From positions 558,001 to 622,000 of the forward strand of contig JBBEBP010000016.1 in NCBI GenBank assembly GCA_040882255.1: a stretch of DNA of 64,000 nucleotides, read 5' to 3'. Position 1 is the first letter of the stretch. Each line of letters begins with the position of its first letter. Of this stretch, positions 34,682 to 45,400 are shown piece by piece. The DNA comes from PWQG01 sp040882255. GTDB lineage: Bacteria > Pseudomonadota > Gammaproteobacteria > Pseudomonadales > Pseudohongiellaceae. Both the position numbers and the translations under genes were made by a program. The notes beneath the pieces are model-generated. The model saw only the letters and a program-made list of their open reading frames with translations, had not been told where the DNA came from and did no database searches.

Positions 34682-35455
34682 TCAGCTTTCCACGAACGCT
34701 CTTTCAATGACGTAGTGAGCCTGGATGCCATGCCGTGACTCCTTGAATCCCCATCGGTCCAGGATTGCGGTAAGGTCCTTGAGCATGGACGGGCTGCCGC
34801 AGAGCATGAACCGGTCATCCTCCAGGGTCGGCTCTGGCAGGCCAATGTCCGAGAACAGCTTGCCACTGGTCATCAGGTCGGTGACCCGGCCCTGATTCTC
34901 GAACGGCTCACGGGTCACCGTCGGATAATAGATCAGCTGATTGCGGACTTCCTCGCCAAAGAATTCGTTCTGCGGGAGCTCCTCCTGGATATACTCGCGA
35001 TAGGCCAGGTCGCTGACACGGCGAACACCATGAATCAGTACAATTTTTTCGTAGCGCTCGTAGATGTCCGGATCACGGATGATGCTCATGAATGGAGCCA
35101 GTCCGGTGCCGGTCCCGATCAGGTACAGATTGCGCGCTGGCAAAAGATGATCAGCCACCAGCGTTCCGGTCGGTTTGCTGCTGACCAGCAGCTCGTCACC
35201 CACCTGGATGTTCTGCAACCGTGACGTCAGCGCCCCCTCCTGGACCTTGATACTGAAGAACTCCAGCTCTTCCTCGTAGTTGGCACTGGCGATGCTGTAG
35301 GCCCGCAGCAACGGCTTGCCTTCCACCTCCAGGCCCAACATGACGAAATGTCCGTTCTCGAACCGCAGTGTGCGGTCCCGGGTGGTGGTGAAGCTGAACA
35401 GTGTGTCGTTCCAGTGATGCACACCGGTGACGCTTTGCCGGGATATCTTTGCCAT
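34682..35455 (-). CDS. fpr: ferredoxin--NADP reductase
   Basis: A 257-residue FAD enzyme that passes electrons between NADPH and ferredoxin or flavodoxin in the cytoplasm. The FAD site RAYSIASANYEEELEF and the NADP site LIGTGTGLAPFMSIIRD are intact, and the chain ends with the short bacterial-type C-terminus (HYVIERAFVES), characteristic of the Azotobacter/Pseudomonas Fpr class. In pseudomonads fpr answers oxidative stress; the nearby oxyR is 5 kb away, so control by it is only possible. It is divergent from the second RND gene. Confidence 0.94.
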   Translation of the reverse strand: MAKISRQSVTGVHHWNDTLFSFTTTRDRTLRFENGHFVMLGLEVEGKPLLRAYSIASANYEEELEFFSIKVQEGALTSRLQNIQVGDELLVSSKPTGTLVADHLLPARNLYLIGTGTGLAPFMSIIRDPDIYERYEKIVLIHGVRRVSDLAYREYIQEELPQNEFFGEEVRNQLIYYPTVTREPFENQGRVTDLMTSGKLFSDIGLPEPTLEDDRFMLCGSPSMLKDLTAILDRWGFKESRHGIQAHYVIERAFVES

Positions 35456-35569
35456 GCCTTGTCCGTTGATTCCGTGACTGCTGAAAGATCATCAGGGTCA
35501 AATGCTTACGCGGTACAGACCCTGCACTTCGAGGGCGGCATTTTACGCGATTCACGGGGGGGCTGCAAA

Positions 35570-37945
35570 ATGATTAAATGGTATATGCTTATGGCCACAC
35601 CTGATAACAGCAGGCAAGATGGAACGAATACCGTCGAAAGGCGCATCGCCCGATGGTTGATGCGATATCGTCACTTTCTGCTGGCCTTGCTGACCATCGG
35701 GTGTCTGGCGCTTTCACCGGGGCTGCTGCGCCTGGATTTCAACAGTGAGTTGTCGGTACTGCTACCGGAAAATGATCCACTGGTCAGTGAGCGGCGCCTG
35801 CTGCAGGCTCTTTTCCCGGAGGACGAGGCGCTCAGTTTCGCCATCGTTCCCGATAATGGCGATGTGTTTTCCACTCCGGCCCTGGAGGCACTGGCGGAGC
35901 TGCAGCGCCGATACCGTGAGATACCCGGTGCCCGGCAGATTGACTCCCTGTTGAACCACCAGTCACCCTACGGCGAAGTCAGTATCGTCCCCTGGCCGTG
36001 GCAGAACCCGGGCCGGTTCAGTCCCGGTGAGCGCGACGAGATGCGAAGGCAAGCATTGACCAATCCGCTGGTACGCGAACGGCTCATGGACGGCGACAGC
36101 CGCATCACATTCGCCACCCTCACACTGGATACGCCCGCCCCGGCCAGCGAAGACAGTGCCGGTCGTAACCGCCGCATCACTGCCGCCACCCTCTCCCTGC
36201 TGGACGATCTGCGGGAGAATCATCCGACAGTCAACGTGCGGGTCAGCGGGGAAGCGTTATTCGAACACGACACGCGACAGGCGATGATCAGCGATCTGAC
36301 TCGGCTATTGCCGCTGACCATACTGGGCTGCATGCTATTCATCGCCTGGTGTTTCCGATCCCTGCGAAGCGCGGTAACCATACTGGCGGTGGCCGCCCTT
36401 AGCGTACTTGTCACGCTGTCGTTGCTGGGCCTTATGGGACGATCATTCAATACGGTATCCATCATGGCCCCTCTGGTTGTGGTCATCATTGCTGTTGCGG
36501 ATGCAGTGCACCTCCTATCGATACATCGCCAGAAGCTGGCCCGGCTTCCGCCGCTGGCAGCCATGCAACAAAGCCTGGCTTTCAATTTGCGACCGGTGAC
36601 GCTGGCCACTCTGACCACGGCCACCGGCTTTGCCAGCCTGATGCTGGTGTCGGCACCGGCCCTCAGTGATTTCGGCAGCACAGTAGCCATCGGTGTATTG
36701 TCCGCCTGGCTGGTCACGTTTCTCCTGTTGCCGGCCCTGGTGCCGGCATTGCACCGCGCGCGTAGTAATACAGCCGACACCTCTGGCACCGCGCAATGGA
36801 TCGGCCTTCCACTGACATTGTCCCGGCGTCTCAGCCGCCGCCACGACCGATCATTGTTCCTGTCAGGGATATTGATTACCGCTCTTTGCCTGGGGCTGCT
36901 GCCGCTGAACCAGACCGACTTCGACAGAATGGATTTCGTCGACCACGATTCGGTAGTCCACTCGTACTACGAACTGGTCAGCGAACACATCGACCGGGGC
37001 CCGGTGCTGACCTACGGGGTGATGACCGGACAGGCCGGTGATGTCACAGACCCCCTGTTGCTGAATGACCTCGACAGACTGGCCGACACACTGCGCCAGT
37101 GGCCGGAAGTCAGCGGTGTGGCAAGCCTCGTGGAACTGGTCCGCGCCGTCAACGCCGCCCTCCCCGATGCCGGGTCCGAACGCGACGGGCAGGGCCGGAT
37201 CCCCGAGTCGGCTGAAGCCGTGCAGCAACACCTCAGTGACTACCGCATTGCACAGAACGAAAGTTACCCGTTGTCGGATTTTGTCGGCCCGGACAATCGG
37301 GTAACACGCTTCTTTGTCAGCACCACGCGCCTGAGCAACGAGGAACTGGTGGCACTGGACCGGCGTCTGCGCCGTACGTTCGAGGACTCGATGGATGGCG
37401 TCCGGCTTCTGCAGGGTAGCAGCACGCTGCTGTTTGCCCGTATGGATGACACAGTGACGGATGAGCTGTTACGCGGTTACGTGGTCAGCCTGCTGCTCAT
37501 CACCCTGACACTGATGATCGGGCTGCGCAGTATCCGATACGGGCTGATCAGCCTGCTGCCCAATGTCATGCCCGCCGTCATCGTGTTCGGGTTCCGCGGG
37601 CTGCTCAATGCCCAGATCGATCCCTTCATCCTGATGCTGTTCAGTGTCAGCGTGGGATTGGTCGTGGATGACACGGTACATATTCTCAGCACATGGCTGA
37701 GGGCGAGACGGTCCGGAGCAGGCATGGAGCAGGCCATGGACACAGCCGTGTTCCGGGCCGGACCGGCACTGCTGATCACCACCATGGTGCTGTGCCTGGG
37801 CTCCTTGATGCTGCTGGGAGCCAGCACGCTGTACTTCCAGGAAGCGGCGCGGCTGCTGGTGCCCATTGTCGCGCTGGCCCTGGTGCTGGACCTGACATTT
37901 CTGCCGACCGTGCTGCGGCGGACGGAGCGCCAGCCCCGGACATAA
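35570..37945 (+). CDS. RND/MMPL-family membrane protein
   Basis: A protein of about 791 residues with the two-fold MMPL layout of 12 membrane segments and two large periplasmic loops. Characteristic parts are DFNSELSVLLPENDPLVSERR in the first loop, VVIIAVADAVHLLSIHRQ and VSVGLVVDDTVHILSTWLRAR in the helices that carry charged residues. Such proteins export lipids or hydrophobic compounds by proton motive force without tripartite partners. The start is uncertain: ATG codons at 35570, 35585 and 35591 are possible; the first has a GGGGG-rich stretch upstream. The longer frame overlaps the divergent fpr gene. Confidence 0.86.
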   Translation: MIKWYMLMATPDNSRQDGTNTVERRIARWLMRYRHFLLALLTIGCLALSPGLLRLDFNSELSVLLPENDPLVSERRLLQALFPEDEALSFAIVPDNGDVFSTPALEALAELQRRYREIPGARQIDSLLNHQSPYGEVSIVPWPWQNPGRFSPGERDEMRRQALTNPLVRERLMDGDSRITFATLTLDTPAPASEDSAGRNRRITAATLSLLDDLRENHPTVNVRVSGEALFEHDTRQAMISDLTRLLPLTILGCMLFIAWCFRSLRSAVTILAVAALSVLVTLSLLGLMGRSFNTVSIMAPLVVVIIAVADAVHLLSIHRQKLARLPPLAAMQQSLAFNLRPVTLATLTTATGFASLMLVSAPALSDFGSTVAIGVLSAWLVTFLLLPALVPALHRARSNTADTSGTAQWIGLPLTLSRRLSRRHDRSLFLSGILITALCLGLLPLNQTDFDRMDFVDHDSVVHSYYELVSEHIDRGPVLTYGVMTGQAGDVTDPLLLNDLDRLADTLRQWPEVSGVASLVELVRAVNAALPDAGSERDGQGRIPESAEAVQQHLSDYRIAQNESYPLSDFVGPDNRVTRFFVSTTRLSNEELVALDRRLRRTFEDSMDGVRLLQGSSTLLFARMDDTVTDELLRGYVVSLLLITLTLMIGLRSIRYGLISLLPNVMPAVIVFGFRGLLNAQIDPFILMLFSVSVGLVVDDTVHILSTWLRARRSGAGMEQAMDTAVFRAGPALLITTMVLCLGSLMLLGASTLYFQEAARLLVPIVALALVLDLTFLPTVLRRTERQPRT

Positions 37946-37952
37946 ACGCCGG

Positions 37953-38753
37953 TCAACCCTGCCGGTCCGCTTCCTGCAGCAGTTCGCGCATCGGCTCGAA
38001 TAGTGCCCGATTGGAGACCAGGATGGCGCGATCGTGAAATACCGGGTTGACCCCTTCCGGCACCGGCTGGAAGTGGCCGTAGCTGGCACCCGCCTCGCGA
38101 GCGATGAGCTGGGCGCCGGCAAAATCCCAGACACTCAGGTTTTCATAGTAGGCATCGATGCGTCCGGCCGCCACCCAGCAGATATCCATGGCCGCCGAAC
38201 CGAGGCGACGGAGGTCTGCACAGTGCATCAGCACATGATTGACACGTTTCAGCAAAGGGGCCATGTCGTCCTTGTTGTACGGGAATCCGGTGGCCACCAG
38301 CGCCCGGCGCATTTCAGTCTTGACCGATGGCCGGATTGTCTGGCCGTTGAGTCGCGCTCCACCGCCCCGTGACGCCTCGAAAAGTTCGTCCAGAAACGGA
38401 TTATAGACCACCGCGGCCTGCAGCTCTCCCTCCTCCGCGAATGCGATGGAGACGGCCACCTGGTAGTGGCCATGCGCAAAATTCACGGTACCGTCAATGG
38501 GGTCAATGATCCATAGCGGTCCTGTCTCCCTGGAAAGCCCGGCACTGTCCGGCGCTGACTCTTCGGCCAGAATGCGGTGTTCAGGGAATTTGGCTCGAAT
38601 GCGGGATGTGATGAGATCCTCGACGGTGACATCCGCCCGGGTGACCATCTCGTCACCGTTCTTGTACCGTGTGTCACGGTCGGCTCCCTGTCGACGGGAC
38701 TGGCGTATACAGTCACCCGCATCGGTGGCCAGCGTACGTATGAAATCAAGCAT
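37953..38753 (-). CDS. inositol-monophosphatase family phosphatase
   Basis: A 266-residue magnesium-dependent phosphatase of the SuhB/IMPase/CysQ superfamily. Metal-site motifs are complete: EES in RILAEESAPD, DPIDGTVNF, and WDFAGAQLI near the C-terminus. Members hydrolyse inositol phosphates, 3'-phosphoadenosine phosphates, fructose bisphosphate or related sugars; the substrate cannot be told here. GAGGA lies 6 bases before the ATG at 38753. It is divergent from the arabinofuranose-type trio and might supply or process a sugar phosphate for it, which is only a guess. Confidence 0.9.
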   Translation of the reverse strand: MLDFIRTLATDAGDCIRQSRRQGADRDTRYKNGDEMVTRADVTVEDLITSRIRAKFPEHRILAEESAPDSAGLSRETGPLWIIDPIDGTVNFAHGHYQVAVSIAFAEEGELQAAVVYNPFLDELFEASRGGGARLNGQTIRPSVKTEMRRALVATGFPYNKDDMAPLLKRVNHVLMHCADLRRLGSAAMDICWVAAGRIDAYYENLSVWDFAGAQLIAREAGASYGHFQPVPEGVNPVFHDRAILVSNRALFEPMRELLQEADRQG

Positions 38754-38859
38754 GAAGTCCTCTTTAACGGCAGTATGATCGTGTATGATACGGAATCCGG
38801 ATGCACGGAGCACCTCCGATGATACCATCCGAGCTGTTCTCCACTGACAACGGAGCCCC

Positions 38860-40179
38860 ATGAACCACCTCATCACTCAACGCTGCAGCGGCTGGGGAAG
38901 ATACCCCGGGATTGACGCCGCTGTCAGCGAGCCACGCGACCTTCAGGCGCTGCGCGATCAGCTACGGGCGCTTTCCCCGGGCGACCGGGTCCCCCGGGGC
39001 CGTGGGCGCAGCTATGGTGACGCGGCACTGGCGCCGGAGATCATCAGCAGCCGTTGGCTGGATGAACTGATCGACCTGGACGAGGATGCCGGCATCCTGC
39101 GCTGCGGAGCCGGCACCACACTGGCCACTCTGATCGAGGTTCTGCTGCCCGGGGGCTGGATGCTGCCGGTGGTACCAGGCACCGCCGAGGTTTCGGTAGC
39201 CGGCGCCGTCGCCGCCGATGTGCATGGCAAGAACCATCATCTTGATGGCTGTTTCAGCGGCTACGTGGACAGCTTGCGCCTGATGAATGGTGAGGGCGAG
39301 GTGATCGAGTGCTCCGCACAGCAACATCCCGAGGTGTTCCGGGCCACCTGCGGTGGCATGGGGCTGACCGGATACATCGTCGATGTCAGCCTGCGGCTGA
39401 CCCGGGTGCCGGGCCCGATGATCCGCCAGCGTTGTCTGCGCACGGGCAACCTGCAGGAAACCCTTGTAGCGCTGGCAGAGCACAATGACAGTCCCTACAG
39501 CGTGGCGTGGCTTGATTGCATGAGCCGTGGCCATAACGCCGGCCGCAGCCTGGTGTTTCTGGGTGAGCATTACCGTGCGCCGCCGGTTGCCGCACCGGGG
39601 CCCGCGAAGCTCAACATCCCGTTCTCCACTCCGGGCCTGCTGTTGAACCAGTATACGATCAGAGGGTTCAATGCACTGTACTACCGGATTGCGGGCCGGG
39701 CGGAGCATCAGATATTGCACAGTCACCGTTATTTCTTTCCCCTGGACGGCATCCGTCACTGGAATCGCCTGTACGGCCGGCGAGGCTTTCTGCAATACCA
39801 GTTCGTGGTACCCGACGCTTCCGCGGCCCAGACCATCCGGTCAGTGCTCGCCCGGACCCGCAAAGCCGGCATCGGCTCATTCCTGTCGGTACTGAAACGC
39901 ACCGGACCGGCCAACCGGAACCCGCTGTCATTTCCGCTCAGCGGGTACACACTGGCACTGGATTTCAAATACCACCCCGACCTGCTTCCTCTGCTCGATA
40001 TGCTGGACGACGTGATTGCCGAAGCAGGAGGGCGCGTATACCTGGCCAAGGATGCGCGGCTATCGCAGGAACGCTTTCAGCGCATGTACCCGCACTGGGA
40101 GGCTTTCGTCGAGACCCGGCGCGCGCTGGGTGCCCATCACCATTTCAATTCACTACAATCCCGTCGACTCGGACTGTGA
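38860..40179 (+). CDS. DprE1-like FAD-dependent oxidase (decaprenylphosphoryl-ribose 2-oxidase type)
   Basis: A 439-residue FAD protein of the vanillyl-alcohol oxidase fold. PRGRGRSYGDAAL and VPGTAEVSVAGAVAADVHGKNHH are the FAD-binding stretches; VYLAKDAR near the C-terminus matches the substrate lysine region of mycobacterial DprE1, and the ending (ETRRALGAHHHFNSLQSRRLGL) is DprE1-like. The known reaction oxidises the 2-hydroxyl of polyprenylphosphoryl-ribose. At the place of DprE1 Cys387, as I align it from memory, this protein has Ala (YTLALDF). It is the first gene of a three-gene rightward cluster. Confidence 0.85.
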   Translation: MNHLITQRCSGWGRYPGIDAAVSEPRDLQALRDQLRALSPGDRVPRGRGRSYGDAALAPEIISSRWLDELIDLDEDAGILRCGAGTTLATLIEVLLPGGWMLPVVPGTAEVSVAGAVAADVHGKNHHLDGCFSGYVDSLRLMNGEGEVIECSAQQHPEVFRATCGGMGLTGYIVDVSLRLTRVPGPMIRQRCLRTGNLQETLVALAEHNDSPYSVAWLDCMSRGHNAGRSLVFLGEHYRAPPVAAPGPAKLNIPFSTPGLLLNQYTIRGFNALYYRIAGRAEHQILHSHRYFFPLDGIRHWNRLYGRRGFLQYQFVVPDASAAQTIRSVLARTRKAGIGSFLSVLKRTGPANRNPLSFPLSGYTLALDFKYHPDLLPLLDMLDDVIAEAGGRVYLAKDARLSQERFQRMYPHWEAFVETRRALGAHHHFNSLQSRRLGL

Positions 40180-40939
40180 GGGCCTGATCATCGCCAGACC
40201 GCAAAACATCCTGATCATCGGTGCCGGCTCGGCAATCGCCCGGGCTCTTTCACGGCGCTATGCCGGCCGTGGTTGCCGCCTGGTGTTGACCGGGCGCGAC
40301 CCGGAAGCACTACAACGCCAGGCACGTGACCTGACGCTGCGCGGCGCCGCGCTGGCAGACACCATCCTGCTGGATGTCAATGACAGCGACCAGGCCCTGC
40401 AAGCGGTCATCGATGATGCCCGGGGCAGGCTCGGATCCATCGATGCAGCCGTACTGTGCCACGGCACGCTCCCGGACCAGACCTCAATCGCCCATGACCC
40501 CGCCCGGGTGCAAGACGCCATCGCCACCAACGGACTGTCCACCATCCGGCTGCTCTGCCACCTGGTCCCCGTGCTCCGGTTACAGGGCAACGGCACACTG
40601 GCCGTCATTACCTCGGTGGCCGGTGACCGTGGCCGCGGCTCGAACTATATCTACGGCAGCGCCAAGGCACTGGTCTCCACCTATCTTCAGGGACTCCGGG
40701 CGGAACTGCATCCGGACGGCATCCATGTCATGGACATCCGCCCGGGCTTCGTGGACACACCGATGACCAGTCAGTTCAGAAAAGGTCCCTTGTGGAGCAC
40801 CCCGGACCGGGTGGCCAGACAAATCGAGCAGGGCATCCGACGGCGCCGTGACATCCTCTATACACCAGGGTTCTGGCGTCTGATCATGTGGGTCATACGC
40901 CTGATACCCGAACCTGTCTTCAAGCGGAGCGGACTGTAG
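40130..40939 (+). CDS. DprE2-like short-chain reductase
   Basis: A short-chain dehydrogenase/reductase of about 255-270 residues. It has the nucleotide motif ILIIGAGSAIARALSRRY, the catalytic YGSAK (in SNYIYGSAKALVSTYLQGLRAEL) and a C-terminal FWRLIMWVIRLIPEPVFK segment as in DprE2. The known reaction reduces the 2-keto intermediate to polyprenylphosphoryl-arabinose using NADH. The start is unclear: GTG at 40130 overlaps the DprE1-like gene by 50 bases, while CTG at 40184, 5 bases after the DprE1-like stop, would give a more family-like N-terminus. The next gene follows after 5 bases. Confidence 0.85.
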   Translation: MPITISIHYNPVDSDCEGLIIARPQNILIIGAGSAIARALSRRYAGRGCRLVLTGRDPEALQRQARDLTLRGAALADTILLDVNDSDQALQAVIDDARGRLGSIDAAVLCHGTLPDQTSIAHDPARVQDAIATNGLSTIRLLCHLVPVLRLQGNGTLAVITSVAGDRGRGSNYIYGSAKALVSTYLQGLRAELHPDGIHVMDIRPGFVDTPMTSQFRKGPLWSTPDRVARQIEQGIRRRRDILYTPGFWRLIMWVIRLIPEPVFKRSGL

Positions 40940-40944
40940 CACAC

Positions 40945-42420
40945 ATGACCACGCATTCATCCCGATCCGGGGCGACACTGTACGTTGATCTGGACGGCAC
41001 ATTGATCCACAGCGACCTGTTGATCGAATCCTGCCTGGCGTTACTCCAGAAGAATGCGCTGTACCTTCTGTTGTTTCCTTTCTGGCTGATGCGCGGCAAG
41101 GCGTTCCTCAAGCAGCAGGTCGCCCGGCGCACGGAACTGCGGGCGGACCTGCTCCCCTATGACCAGCGATTCATCCGCTTTCTGCGCGAACAACGCGCTG
41201 ACGGCCGGTCGCTGGTGCTGATCTCCGCCTCCGATCAGCGGCTGGTATCGGCCGTCGCCAGCCACCTGGAGCTGTTCGATGATGCCCTGGGCAGTACGCC
41301 TCCCGTCAACCTGAGTGGTCACCGGAAACAACAGGTTATCGCCGGACGGGAAGGCGGACGCCCGTACGCCTATGCCGCCAACCACAATGATGACTGGCCC
41401 GTGTGGAAGGACGCCGCGCAGATCATCGCAGTGAATACCGGGCGCCGCCTGGTGCGGCGCCTGGCGGACACAGGCAGACTACTGGGCAGCTTTCCGCCCG
41501 AGCACCAGGCGGGCCGGGAGCTGATACGTGCCATGCGGCCCCATCAGTGGCTGAAGAACCTGCTGCTGTTCCTGCCATTGCTGCTGACCAGCAATCTCTA
41601 CACTGTCGAGCTGGTGATCCAGACCACCCTCGGCTTTGTCAGCTTCAGCCTGTGCGCCTCCAGCGTATACCTGACGAACGACCTGCTGGACCTCGCTGCT
41701 GACCGTCAACACCACAGAAAGCGACTCCGCCCGTTTGCCTCAGGCACACTGACTCCCTTCGCCGGACTGATCGCCAGCCCCGTATTGCTGATCGGCGCCT
41801 TCATCATCGCGCTGTTCTGGTTGCCGACCTATTTCACCGTTGTGCTGGCCTTGTATTATCTCAGCACACTGCTCTACAGCTTCCTGCTGAAAAAGGTGAT
41901 GCTGGTGGACGTAGTGACCCTGGCCATCCTCTATACGCTGAGAATCATCGCCGGCGCGGCGGCGGTACCGATCATTCCCTCCTTCTGGCTGATGGCCTTC
42001 TCCATGTTCACTTTCATGAGTCTGGCCATCATCAAACGGTACACAGAGCTATCCTGGCTGCAGGAGACAGGCATGCCGCGCACGGAAGGCCGCGGATACC
42101 TGGCCAAGGACCTGGACATGATGGCGATATTCGGATCCACCAGCGCCTTTATGGCCGTACTGGTATTCGCGCTCTATATCAACAGCGACGAGATCCGGGA
42201 GCAGTATGTGACACCCGAAGTTCTATGGTTCATCTGCCCTGTACTACTGTATCTGATGAGCCGGATATGGCTACTGGCCTACCGGGGTGAGGTACACGAT
42301 GACCCGTTGGTATTCGTACTGAAAGACCGGATCAGCCAGATAGCTGCGGCGCTTGGCGCGGCACTTCTCTATCTGGCCCATCTGGACTGGAGAGAGGGCG
42401 TGTTCCAGTTCATTCTCTAG
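40945..42420 (+). CDS. HAD phosphatase-UbiA prenyltransferase fusion (polyprenyl-phosphate phosphoribosyltransferase type)
   Basis: A 491-residue protein. Residues 1 to about 190 are a HAD-type hydrolase (YVDLDGTLIHSD with the two motif I aspartates, VLISASD for motif II). The rest is a UbiA-type transferase with about nine membrane segments and the magnesium-diphosphate motif NDLLDLAADRQHHRKRLRPFASG, close to decaprenyl-phosphate phosphoribosyltransferases (Rv3806c type). The UbiA part would join phosphoribosyl diphosphate to a polyprenyl phosphate, and the HAD part could remove the 5-phosphate, after which the DprE1/DprE2-like enzymes epimerise ribose to arabinose. That chain of steps is inferred from the cluster. 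Confidence 0.88.
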   Translation: MTTHSSRSGATLYVDLDGTLIHSDLLIESCLALLQKNALYLLLFPFWLMRGKAFLKQQVARRTELRADLLPYDQRFIRFLREQRADGRSLVLISASDQRLVSAVASHLELFDDALGSTPPVNLSGHRKQQVIAGREGGRPYAYAANHNDDWPVWKDAAQIIAVNTGRRLVRRLADTGRLLGSFPPEHQAGRELIRAMRPHQWLKNLLLFLPLLLTSNLYTVELVIQTTLGFVSFSLCASSVYLTNDLLDLAADRQHHRKRLRPFASGTLTPFAGLIASPVLLIGAFIIALFWLPTYFTVVLALYYLSTLLYSFLLKKVMLVDVVTLAILYTLRIIAGAAAVPIIPSFWLMAFSMFTFMSLAIIKRYTELSWLQETGMPRTEGRGYLAKDLDMMAIFGSTSAFMAVLVFALYINSDEIREQYVTPEVLWFICPVLLYLMSRIWLLAYRGEVHDDPLVFVLKDRISQIAAALGAALLYLAHLDWREGVFQFIL

Positions 42421-42449
42421 TGGGCCCTCCGCCTGGATTCAAGTACCAC

Positions 42450-45400
42450 TCAGCCCAACGCGCGCTCCTCGACAATCTCCTGCAGGCGCGCCACTGATTG
42501 CTCCAGCGCATCCCTGGCTTCCGGATCATGCGACACTTTCGAAAGGACGAAGTAGGCGGTACGGGCCACCTGACGCCAACGAGGATTCGAGGGCAGCTTC
42601 TCCAGTGAAAGGTAGCGATTCATGGAGCGCGTCCGCAAGCGCCCGTTGTCCACGCTGACACTCCAGATCCGGCTTTTTTCAGCAAGATCGATGACAGACT
42701 CTCCCGTCACCTTCTGCCAATAGAAATGGCAATCCTGCATGAGCTTGACCAGGACCTCCCTGTAACGAAGGTCATCATCCTTGTGAGGGATACTGCCCGA
42801 CAGATTCCTGATGACATGATCCACCTGCTTCAGATCCGAGAAGAGCTCCTGGTGTTTTTTGAGATCATCAGGCTCGATTCGTCCCAGATACTCGCTCAGC
42901 ATTCGGGTACGCTCCACATTGCGGGTAAACTCTGCAATCAGTTCGGGCAGTGATGCCCGGTCAAGATCAGCCTCTTCCTCACCGGCCATACTGCCATCGC
43001 CCTGCTCAAGCACCAGAAGATAGAATTCTTCGTCCATGCTCACGGCCATCAGGCAGAAGCGCCCCTCGACCGGCTCTCCCCCTGCGGCAGTCAATGTGAA
43101 TCGCTGGTAGCGCATTTCCTCCTGCGAGGATATCAACGCCTCGGAGAACGGAAAGTGCAACGACTCACCAAGCGCCGGCGCAATGTCTTTCAGTCGCACC
43201 AGAAAGTCATTGAACGCCCCCCCGGTATAGTCAGCCGCACTGACGCCAAGAAGATCCTCTGCGACGTTGTTTACATAGAAAATGTCGCCACCTTCATCCA
43301 CACACAGCATCGCGTCCCCGGTGACGTCCAGCATCCTGGCCAGGCGTCTCTCCCGTTCCCGCAGTCGTTGCTGCATGTCCTCGTAACGTTGTAGCTGCCA
43401 GTTCAACCGCTGGTTCTCCTGACGCACCCGCTGCAGCTCCATCAACTCGAACTGCTTGCTGACCCTTACCACCAGCTCCTCGCGACTGAACGGCTTGGTA
43501 ATGTAGTCATTCGCCCCGGCGTTCAGCCCCTTGACCAGATCCTCGACCCGGTTCTTGGCCGTCAACATGATGATGGGCAGTTCATCCATACCATAGCGTT
43601 TGCGGATGACCTGACAGAGTTGTACGCCCGTCATGACCGGCATCATGACATCCAGAATGATCAGGTCAGGCCGCCTTTCGGACAACAACTCCAGCGCGTC
43701 GGCCCCGCTGGAAGCCGTCAGCAGTTCGTAGTGTTCAGACAGGTGGGATTCCACGATCCGCAGGTTGAGGTACTCATCATCCACCACCAGCACCAGCCCG
43801 GCGCTGCCTTCCTGGCCCCGGGAGTGGACATCGGCCAGGGTCCCGCCGCCGTGCTCTTCCCGGCGCCGCTCCACCAGGGGACTGGCCGAGCCCAGCAATC
43901 GCGCCAGGCGATTCTCTTCGGTGCCGATCTCTTTGACTTCACCGGAGGGCTGGCTCCCGTTGGCATCCGGTACCGATTGCTTGAGCGTAAGGTCAAAGTA
44001 GAACAGTGAACCCCTGCCCGGCTCGCTGTGCAGGATGATCTCCGCGTCGTGCAGCTCCAGCAGCTTCTGGGATATTGCCAGCCCCAGGCCCGTGCCTCCG
44101 CTCTGCCTGGTATCGGCCGAGTCCACCTGGTAGAAGCGATTGAAAATCTTGCGCTGCTCCTCATCCGAAATCCCGATGCCGGTGTCCTGCACGGTGACCC
44201 GCGCGTCGATATCGACCACCTCCAGACGGATGGTCACAGCGCCATGCCGGGTAAACTTCACTGCGTTGGAGACCAGGTTGAACAGCACCTGCTGAAGACG
44301 ATCCTCATCCGCCTCCACAATGACTCTTTCCGGCGGATACTCCTCGCGAAGGTCAATCGGCTTGTCTCCCACCAACGGCCGGGTCATCCGGGCGACGATA
44401 CGGCATACCTCCTTGAGATCGACGTCCTTCTTTTGAAGCTCCAGGTGACCTTTCTTTATCGTGGCAAAATCGATGACATCGTTGACCAACGTGGAAAGGC
44501 GCTGCGCGCTGACTTTCATGAGCTGCAGGGTTTCCCTGTCGGAACTCCTCAACGGACTGCTGCGATCATCCAGCATGATCTCCGCCAGACCGATGATCCC
44601 GGTCAACGGTGTACGCAGTTCGTGAGAAACATTTGCAATAAACTCTTCCTTGATACTGTCCGCCCTCTGCAGGGCATTCAATTTCAACTGATTGGCCTTG
44701 ATCATCTCTTTCTGCGCCATCTGATAACGTTCCATGAGATGACTGACCCTGTCGCTGAGCCCAAGGGACAGGATCACTGCTCCGATCACCGTACCGGCCT
44801 GCACGCTGTGATAGGCCAGCACGGGGGGCATGGCAAGGCCAACCCGCTGCCCCATCTCGATGAGAATGCCGGTCAGCAATACTACCCAGGCACCGCAGAA
44901 ATAGTAGGCCGCCCGCTGGCCATCGCGCAGGCCGCGAATGGCGATGCCGGTGACCAGCACCACCGTCATTGCTGTGGTCCAGAACAACGAACGGGTAGCG
45001 AGATGCAAAGGTACAAAGGCGCTGACATAGGTGGCCGTCAACAACACCGCCAGCATTCCCCGGGTCACTAGCTCCCAGTATCGCTCCATGTCACGTACCG
45101 CAAGAAACTCACGCACGAAAAGCAGGCCGGAGAGAGCCGCCAGACCGGTTGCCAGTACCAGACTGTAGTTGGCCCAGCGAGGGCTTTCCGGCCACAGAAA
45201 CTGAAACGCCATACCATGGAAAATGAAGGAATAGCTGGCCCCGAACAGAATGAACAACCCGAAGTAGAGGTAGCTCCAGTCACGACTGGAATACCACATG
45301 AACAGGCAATAGCTCACCAGTATCAGCAGCACCCCGTAGAAAATGCCCTGTAGCAACTGATCCAGATGACCATGGGACTGGTAGTTGTCCAGGCTCATCA

